Source: Homarus americanus (lineage: Eukaryota; Arthropoda; Malacostraca; Decapoda; Nephropidae). From it: DNA of 64,000 nt. The stretch is from positions 4,229,079 to 4,293,078 of the forward strand of contig NW_024726235.1 of NCBI RefSeq assembly GCF_018991925.1, written 5' to 3'. Under the pieces are notes generated by a model. The model ran no database searches, was not told the DNA's origin, and worked only from the letters and a program-made list of their open reading frames with translations. Shown here in pieces: positions 12,777 to 22,900 of this stretch. Position 1 is the first letter of the stretch. Every line of letters starts with the position of its first letter. The position numbers and the translations under genes are program-made.

Positions 12777-13613
12777 TACAGAAGAACAAGGTGTTCCATT
12801 ACTCCTTGAGGCTCACATCAAAGAAATTTTGATAACTAAGAAATCTGAATCAACTTAATAACAATTTATTAAAAATAAAATATTGGTCTATGTTACTGGC
12901 TTAAGGAAAATACATACAGGTATTTGATAGGACTGTACATATAACATATTTAAGTACATTATTGAATACAGGTACTATACTGTTAAACCGGGGAATGTAA
13001 TGAAGTAACAGTTATATCACTATTAATAAGTAATGCTCTGGAATGATCATCAATGGGATGTTTTATTCATCAGGTGGACAGTTTTGGAGGAAAAGGTCTC
13101 AGATTAAAGTAACCTTCTCAGAAGTGGTCAACCATCCTGTACAGTACAGTATAGAGAATTACAGATGTCATACAGAAAAAAGTTTCCTTCACAAAAATGG
13201 AAAGTACCGGTAGATCCGCAATCTTCTTTTCTGCACATCAATGAATGAGTGAAGGAGTGTGGTATAAGGCCAAATAATGGTGGTAACAAAAGAATCATAT
13301 AAAGTTTCCAATATGAACATTTCACTCATTCAAAATCACAGCTTTCTTAACACATGAGTGCTAACCAAACAACAACAATCAAGACACTCAGGACAGAAAA
13401 TCTGATTTTCCATACCTCCTCATACAGTACTATAAGGTAGTACGTACAGCATTAGTCTAGTATGTAAGGCATAACATGACTTGAATGTTGTTAATTTGCT
13501 GGTTAATATTCAGAGTTCACACTGAAATATTTTTCATTAAAAAGTGTGGTAGGTGATTGTAGGAACTCTTGACAGCACACACATTTTGTAAGTTCCTAAA
13601 TAAACTGGAACTA

Positions 13614-13998
13614 CTATATGTGTTCACCGTTCTTTCCATATTTATTTTCAAGAAAAACCTTAAATTTTAGAAATACTTGGTCTAAGTCTGGCTTCATTGT
13701 GTCTTTTAAATCATTTATAAATCCATCTACTTTCTCACCATCACTTACTTTTTCCTGCACGAACTGTGTCATGTTTTGAGTACCACCTTTACTTTTATAC
13801 ATTGTGTGACATACCTTTGCATCAGGTAAACTTGTTTCATCATCATCTACATATACCTTAAAAAGATTTCCAATTTCAAGTCCCTGACACTTCAGCCAAA
13901 ACTGGTACCTTCTTGCATCATTATTATCCATTCCATCAGCTTTTAAATCTACTTCTACTATATCTTTATCTTCTGAGTAACTGCTACCTCGAAGAAAC
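13614..13998 (-). CDS. Gene A exon 3 (terminal coding exon)
   Basis: The acceptor is TTTGCATTGCAG, identical to gene B. The first base completes an AG|G arginine codon, and 127 further codons lead to TAG. The peptide starts RFLRGSSYSEDKDIVEVDL, passes through RRYQFWLKCQGLEIGN, and ends GKNGEHI. It is about ten residues shorter than the gene B exon, which carries an insertion after the YQFWLK block. Identity to gene B is concentrated in EDKDIV, RYQFWLK-QG and a KGGT-N segment. The frame is intact. Confidence 0.75.
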
Positions 13999-16900
13999 CT
14001 GCAATGCAAAGACAATAAACAAATTTTACAACAATTATCAATACCATGCCATACGTCATGTTTGGTTTGTATTATACTATACTGTACTGCTATTTAAAGT
14101 TTGACAAGGTAATCATTCTCACCTGAAAAATGCCTCCTGTCCTCTTTTGTTCAATAGAGGGAACTCTGATGTTTTAAGCCAAGTTATCAATTCCTCCTTC
14201 TCTTCCTTACTATTTGTGAGAACACCTCGCTGCACCTGAAGAGGCATGAAAAAACATATGATAGTATGTGTGGAAACAGCACAAACACATCTAACCTGTA
14301 CAAGAAACAAGGTACCAGTACAATGCTCTTGCAATGTTTTGGTATTTGTGTTGCAGTGAATATTGTCTTCAAAGGTTTTATATTCTCATGTTTCTAGCAA
14401 AGAATATTAATGACCTCTTTTCAGCCCAGTAAAGTCATTACTGGTGTTCAAGCATCTCAGTATCCATGTCTAGGTCAAAGGTCAAGGTCAAAATTAAAGA
14501 TCGCACAGTACAAAACTTAATGTATTTAAGGATCTAAAAAAAAAATCCACAATAAACCAACTGATCACTGAGGGGTTAATAAATTATTGTATTAAACACA
14601 AATTAGGGAGACCTGATTTGACCTCTGAAATACATAATTAAATTATCAATAGAAGCATTAAGTGCAAGAAAATAGTTAGAAGACAACTGAGAGATGATGA
14701 CAGTAATTTTCTGGCTGAAGTGACAAAGTAATGATGTCTGAATAATGCCAAGAAGGGACAAGCAGCACGGTACAGTATGTTAAAAGAATAATGGTCACAC
14801 TCCCTGGTCTATGTGTGAGGCATTTATAGCCAATCAGTCAGTGTTTTAGTGCCTACAATGATTCACAAGAACTTTAATGACAACTTGAGAAATTAAACTC
14901 AAAAGACGACACCAATATTAAAACAATTATCTTTGAAGTTCACCATCTTCCTCTTCAACTGTCAATACAAGGGACTGTAGGAGCCAGTCTCAGCCAAAAA
15001 TGATTCTTTCAATACAAGTTTGTCTAATTAAAAATGTTCTGTCAATGATTCTTGAGCCACGTACTGTATTGTATCAACTGAATTCAACAGAAAGCAAACA
15101 TGCAAGACTAATTCACCCACACATGAAGCCCACTACCCGGTAGACACAACTTAATGTAACGCCAATCACGAATACAGCTTTGTCTATGGTGGATGAGATA
15201 AATTATGATAAAATTACAAAATACTGTACATGATTTTGTGGGTCCGGTATTCAACTTTATAGTCAAGTTAAATAAATCACCATTTTTAAGAATACGGGGT
15301 ACGTATTACAGTTAATTTTGTTGTTCTAAAATTTATGATTCAATACAGTCACTCAAAGTGGAATTTGCTAGGTTCACCCTAAGCAAATTATTGAAGAAAA
15401 AATCGACTCTGTACTGGAAGGAAACACCACTCGGAAAAAAAACACCGAGAAATTGACAAGATGGTAAATGTTAAGAAATCAGATTTTATCTTGTAAGGCG
15501 TTATCAGTCAGTTATCACTCGTAATCCATGACTCACCTTCCCTCACACATTTAGCACCCCCCTCTCTCGCACTCTCGCCTTCACCACACCCAAACACTGA
15601 GAGGTGCTGTGCTGTTTTTTCACCACATAGTTTATTACAGCACCTTGGCGAGGCTGGTTACTTATACCTGATCAATAGTTACCAGAACTATTTTCACCCA
15701 TATAACTAATAATAATAAAACACTAATGTAGGCAGAGGACACAAAAATCTGTTATCTCACCAGTATTTTATCTTGTGAGGCGTTATCAATCAGTTTATCA
15801 GACTCGTTATCCATGACTGTCACCTTCCCTCACACACTCACACCCCCCTCTCGTCTCCACCACACCCAAACAATGACAGCTGCTGTGCTGTTTTTTTTTA
15901 CCACATGGTATATTACAGCACCTTGGCGAGGCTGGTTTCTTATGCCTGATCAATAGTTACCAGAAATATTTGCATCAGATTAAGGATGAAACAATGGCAA
16001 GGTCTTTATGGAATTACTAAATTGCAACCGTTCAGCCCAGGGCGGATTGTCTGCAATACTTGATTTATTGTTAACAAATAAATATTTATTTCTAGTTAAT
16101 TATCCCTTCTTCTAGAGCAAGTGTAAACAACAAAATTAATTATCAGTAATAAAATGTATTGCTTCAACCAATACCCATTTTAATAAGCAACTTTCCAGCT
16201 CCTCCCCTGGCGGCGGCTTAAGGAACCAGTATCGATTATCTGGATTCATGCCATATAGTACATGAATATGACTGTCATTGCTGATATTATCGACTGCCTG
16301 TATACAGTATACTGATCTATATGTATAAGTGTGTGCGCACGCGTGCGTATGTGACCATGGTACACTTATGAGCGTGTACACGCATGTGCAGACATGGACG
16401 ACTGTGCATGTGTAGTTCGCTGTGTGGGTATGTATGATTATTAATCGGTAATGTTTATTAGTATTAGCTGTGTATGTGATCCTTGTATGGGCATGAAAGA
16501 ACGTGCGCGTGTGAGAATGGGTGAGGTGTAGATACACGTGCAGGTACAAGCTCTGACAATTACGTCCAAACTACGACAGCGGAAGAGAGGAACTCACTCT
16601 ATGTCTGACGGCTGGAACAGCCCAGAGCGTACTCCCCCCTCCTACGTCACCTCCATCACCACCACTCCAACACCTCCAGCTCATCATCAACCCAGCTCCT
16701 CTATGCTCACCACCACCACTGCACAGCTCATCCTTCATCACACATCATCACTAGGTTCTTCCACTTCTTATTTAAGGAATTTCCTGCCCTCTGCATTTCT
16801 ACCACCATAAACCAAGTTATTGAACATCACATACTTCTTATATTCATTTTGAAGCAGGTTAGGTTTGGATACAGCTGATGACGTTGCTCACATATATTTA

Positions 16901-19900
16901 ATTTACAGAATACGCCCCATGACTCGCCACCAATGCCACACATATCATAAACTGTTTTTGTCTGTTCATTCAGTCCATCAATGACGACTTCGAAAAACTG
17001 AAACTTTCAGTCAGTGTCAAGATTAAACTCTGGTTATGTTTGTTCTCTTCCTTTCTCACATAACATTACAGACTGACCCGTTGTTTTCACTCTCAGCACT
17101 CAAAGAGTGCACGACTGTATCCACCAATAAGATTTGACTGTCACTACCCCCCAACACAGCGCTCTCGTCACTGCTCGGTAGTGGTTACAGCTTACAGCCA
17201 GGGTAAACTGGTCAATGTCACCGTAGGTGGTTATGATGGTACAGTAACAGAATGCTTAAGGCGGCGATACAAGTTAAGGTTGTGACGGAATGTAAGGCAG
17301 AAAATGGAGGAGGCGGCTGACACCGGCAGCACGTCACAATGAGACACCACATCGATGAATGCCGCCACCCAAAAGCCTCCCAACACGGACAACCTTCACC
17401 TTTACCAGTGTGTCGCCTACATTTTAAATGATTGCAATCCTCTAACTCACCATATTAGTAATACATGATCTAAATCTATTGCTTGTTAAAAAATGAGCTA
17501 TGCCGAGTTTATTTTAAACAGTGAACAAGTAAATAAAAACAACGAAAATATATATAGTACATTCACGAACAAATCCCACTGCCCTATACTGCTGTTTTCA
17601 CACCATATACGATTAAAAAAAAGTAGGGCATGAAAGATGACAATTATGTGGTAAGAACTAGTGCGTTCGCGTTTTGTCTTAAACTATAAATTTATGATTC
17701 GGTCTTTACAAACTTTCAAAATAACGACGGAGGCTCTTATCAGGGTTTTACTACCATAAATATTGGCTTGATTGTCTTGTTTTCAATGGCTTCACTTTCC
17801 TGGTTTTCTTGTTTATTGTCTACGCATATGTCTATGCCCCCATTCTTTTTTCTTCGTGCAATTGGTTCTTGTACCTATTCTATGCATAAAAGATGGGATT
17901 CATATAGTTGCATTCGAATTCCATATTATGGGTTTGGATACATCGAGTAGCACTGTATTTAAAATAAATATATGTTCATATACTTAGTGTTCTTCCTCAC
18001 GAAGGATTGAGAAAAATTCGAAGCGTTGGCGTGGTGCTCGGTACTGTATCACAAACAATGTGTGCTTGTGGAGGATGGTGCCCGTCTCCAATAGTTGATA
18101 GTTCATCTGTCAACATGGTCTAGTTGGCAGGCCATGCGAGTGTTCAAAAAGTGTCAGAAAGGTGAGAGTGAAAGAGAAATAAGTGTTTCAGTGCAACATT
18201 GGATCCGTATTCTTACGTCAACAAAAGACGTAAAATTACTCAATGCCACTTCAAATAAAGAGCTTTCATTGGTATCTGATATCAAGGTAAGTTCTTTCTG
18301 CTTAATATGCCAAGAAGTTAGGTAAGGTTTGGTCAGGTTCTGTTCCGTTCTGTGCAGTGTATCGTTTTTATCATCCAAACGTGGAAAAATGAACGAAATC
18401 GTCAAATCGAACTGTTTGTGGTGTTCACCGTCTCCTCCAACGACACTATAAAAGGAAGATGTTTGAAAATGGTTGCTCAATAATTTATATATTTTACGAG
18501 AATAAAGAAATGCGAAAAATGAAACCAAATTATGGACAAATCAATTAGAGCTGGGTGAGTTGAACAAGGAGCAGTGGAGGAAATATGTACCAATAGTGTT
18601 ATCCAGTAAACTTCCCGTTTTTGATAATGATATCCAGTCTTGTACAACAAATTCCTTCAAAGAACACCAATATTCATATTAAGTTACAATAAACTGTAGA
18701 GTCGTTTCTGAAAGAAAAAATTCCAACCTATTTTTCTTCTATACCCAATAACCTTCATCCCGGAAATCATCGAAATTATCTAGAAAAAATATATATTCTC
18801 GAATCAAAATATATTATAATTCGCCATAAAAGGAAAAATAGATCAATTCTTCTGGAAATATAACAGGCATCCAATAATTAATCCACTAACAGTTTACGTG
18901 CACCAACTGCCACGCTGGGAGCTCTTTTTAACCTTCAGTTGATATTATGGGCCAACGAGCACTACCTGTATTAAAGCTACATATATTTCTTTTAATTTCA
19001 TTATAAAATTACTGTACTGTAAATAATTTTGAATCAGCTAAAAGTTATATATGCCAAATGGTTTTAAATGTATCATTTCAATATGTTATTCTTAAACCTT
19101 TCATATTATTCATAACTCTTATTGGATCACCTGAAGAATCGTCACCCCGCCCGCAATTAATGTAAGCTAACCAAACCTGACCACAACTGAGGATTCGTCA
19201 TAGCCCGCTCTGGGGTGACGATTCTTCAGGTGATCCCTCTTGTTATTTCATAACTGTAATTCTAAACTTAAATATTAATATAATAATTAAATGCTACTTC
19301 CACTTCATATCTGACTTTCGAAAGAAGCATATATGGGATATTGATGATGATTTCTCAAGATATCAATTATCAAAGTCGTCCTTAAATCTGAGGGTTGGCG
19401 ACCACAGTCCTCCACTCTAAAACATTCTCCGGCTGTTTTTACAATCCTCTAAGGTTTTGTAACTCTGGGAACCCACTTTTTAATTTAATTTATCCACCCA
19501 TCCCAGTCTCCTCCTTCCCTCAATTTTACCCATTAATATTTTTTGTTATTATCTATTCATCCCCAATTATATTCATTTTTGCTTTTCTGTACATATCAGG
19601 TATTTCTTTTGGACGTATTTGCTAATCAAGATATATGAAAAAAAAAATCTGCTAATAGTAACTGATTTAACAAGCTTTTCATCTTGAATTATATTTCCTT
19701 TTCAATCTACACTTATTTATCCATTTCTTTTTCAATCTACGTTCTTTGAGTGGAGAGGAAACAAGTAAACTATGATAAAGAAGTTGATAACAGTTAACTT
19801 TACCAATTAAGTACAACATACAAATGCCATGATGGGTTGCCACTATGGAGGGGTTTTAAAATCTGGAGATTTTGCTTCTGAAGCTTTCATCTTTTTTCTT

Positions 19901-22900
19901 CACATACCGGTACTAAGGATACTACAGTACAGTATATGCTTCCCCATTTTTTTACTCTTAAGTTGATGGATCATAAAATAATATGAGCATAACAACTTGG
20001 TTTGTATTTGGGTACTGATAATCAGTAAGTGGAACATAACAATTGGATGCAATCATACAATTTTTTTTTTAAGCTATAATAATAAAAGGACATATCTGTC
20101 TGTCTGTTCCAGCCATAGCACCAAACCAGAAGCAGTTAGAGACTGAAACTTTACACACATTTTACATGGGTCTCAAGGTTGTGCACCTTGGTATTATGTA
20201 CTAATGACCATGGACCCCCGAGTGGTCCGGGCAACAATAAAAATCTTACCCAACTGAGATTTTGCCAGACAATTGTGGGAGGTGATTACCCGTGTCAGGG
20301 AAGGCAAATTGTGATAGTCAAGGTTAGGTTAGGTAGGGTTAGATTAGGTTGAGATGGTTACCCATGTCAGGAAAGGCAAAATATGAGTCAAAGTTACAGT
20401 ACCTATACCTACCAAACCCACATTAAGCCAGGTAATTTTGCAAGTAGGTAAGAAAAGAAAAGATTTAGGTATTGTAATAGTATATCTACCTGCTAACAAA
20501 TAATTAAAAGCAAAAATGACAGATACCGTATATGAGACAAAAATGATCCATTGCATGTTGACCGGATTAGTTAGAAGGATTGGAGACTTGATTATAAGGA
20601 TTGGAGCCTGGAGCTTAGTTTTAGTTTAACAAATTTATTGACAAAGCTTGTAGTACAGTTTGCCTATTCTGAGTAATTCAGTCAGGTCTTGACACTGAGG
20701 GTGGTATCACTTCTCACTGCCATGCAGGACAGAGGTTCATACACAAACATATTCATTGACAGCTATATATATATATAGAGGTCAGATTCATGTGGGTAAT
20801 GTCACTGTTCACTGCCATGCAGGACAGAGGTTTGTACACAAAGAATTGCATCATATTCGTTGACACTATATATAGGAGCTTTGAAGGATTACAGGCAACA
20901 CTAAAGGGATTGAAGGTTTGAGTAAGGAGATTGGAGACTGGCTTTGGTAGCTATGTGTGAGAGAGACAAGATAAACAAAAGAGCACAGGGAGGAAAGATG
21001 AGAAAGTGGGCTATGTCTACTGTATACTTGCACTGTGCTTTTCCATCATCCACCCAGCATCACCTACCTGTGCGCTGCCTGATGGCCACCCTGCATATTA
21101 TCTTTCCATGATTTGTTCCCATATGATTGGTCCTGCCCTGGATTGTGTAGTGAATGTTATTTTTACTTAATGGTGCATAACCTTGTGATTGCTGTGATAT
21201 GTTGCAGATTTTTCTATGAAGGGTGAGTGTTGTTTAAATTTGTTTAACTATTTAAAGAGTGTAGGATTGTTTTTTCTGTGTGCAGTAAGTGTTGTTTAAT
21301 TTTTTTTATTTATTTAATTAGTGATGAATCTTTTTTTTTTTTTTTGTGTTTTACATGTCTGTGCTGGACAGGCCAGGAATGTATCCCATTGAAACCCATG
21401 TTGAAAGGGGCCCCAATTTATGATACAGGTACAGAATATTTTAATTTACATGTGGATTTTCAAGAACACATCCCTATTGTAAATTGGGATGCTTGTATAC
21501 AGTACTGTACTGGTGTAAAGATCATGGACAGAAGTGATAACCAGCATGGATTTTTTAATGATGTGATGAAAATACAATCATTTTACTGTAATTTTATCTG
21601 TGTACCGTACTGTATACTGAAGTTCATCTTTGCTGTTTTATTCATATTTATAACCAAAGTAAACAAAAATCTTTGAAGGGAAAGAGAGACTGAAGGTGAT
21701 CATATTGGGTTTAGTGTTTAATAATACTCTGCTTCAAAAATATCACCAATTGTGTTTAAGTGTCTTACAATATTGTTAAGTATACGAATGGTTGCCACTT
21801 GTATTCCAGAATGGCCGGCACTGGGGCCACCTAGGTGTGAATATGTTTTAAGGTGTAGAAGCTGTCACAACACAACAACCACACCCTAAGTTAATGAGTT
21901 ATATACCCCAGTGATAGGGAATAATCCAAGAAGACCAGGTAACTTGCCAATTGCACTGGCTAACCGTTGGCCCAGTGTCAAGGAATAATGCGAGAAGTTC
22001 GGGTAACTCGCCAACTGCACTGACTAACCATTTCCCTGGAGCACAATCCGCAGATCGATTAACATCCAGGTTCCCAATTACTGCTGGGTAGACAGAGACA
22101 AATGGCATAGAGAAACTTGCCCATAGTTTCACCATGCCCAGGGATTGAACCTGAGACCACTTAATAGTGAGGCGAGCATGCTGACCATTAGACCACAGGT
22201 CGCCATAATGTTATACGTACCCTGTACTGTATTTTGTGGAGAAATAGACACCAAGAACAGAAACTGGAATTGTATTCAATAACACCCCTTTTTAAAGTAC
22301 AGTACTGTACAGGGTATTACAAAGCCCAGTGAGATCCTCCATCGCTTTATAAATATTGACAAGTACAGCAGCAGATTCAGTTGGCTATAGTTTTTGAAGC
22401 AAGAATTGACGTCATAGGCACACACCATATTTACAGTAAATAATTTATTTCTTTGCCTGGAAAGCACATAGAGATGTCAAAATACAGTACTACCATATGA
22501 TCAGTGTTTGCCAAGTTTTTACCCCATAATTTCTCTTCTTTTATGTCCTACCCTCTGATGGGTAAATCCAGATTGTAGGATGAAGGAAATGGAAAACATA
22601 CATTTTAAATTAAACAAGAAACTTGTCATATTGTTTTTATTAATTACTATCATCCAAACAATATCTCTTGAAAAAATGGACCATTTTTACAAATTCCTTC
22701 TGGTGTTAGGCATCTGCTCCACTATTATCTAGATCATATACAGCACCATATTTTAGCTTATTGGAAAAAAAAAAAAATCCCTTAAAACAGATATAGTACT
22801 GTACCAGTATACAGTACAGGTATATGAACACCCATTGTATAGCTACAGTTAGCCCCTGCTTAACCAGACCTTATCTCAGAAACTATTAATTTGGGCCAAA

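Larger units (their letters stand above)
8750..13610. other. Left-arm sequence downstream of gene A, non-coding
   Basis: This is the 3' flank of gene A on the minus strand. Parts align to the right arm (42-43.8 kb), but none of the open frames has a conserved protein reading in both arms. Apart from the miniature elements listed separately, there are only short A or CA runs and scattered TACTGTAC words. Confidence 0.5.

Noticed and set aside
16136..16549. 137-codon minus-strand frame rich in His and Thr
   Set aside because: It is translation of a GTGTGT/CACACA-like low-complexity stretch, with no conserved counterpart in the right arm.
18130..18165. Short segment reading MRVFKKCQK before a GTGAGA donor, reminiscent of an arrestin first exon
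   Set aside because: Only about nine residues are similar, with no downstream arrestin exon and no conservation in the other arm.
22141..22204. Functional tRNA gene on the minus strand
   Set aside because: A and B boxes are present but the stems do not pair properly and a SINE body follows.
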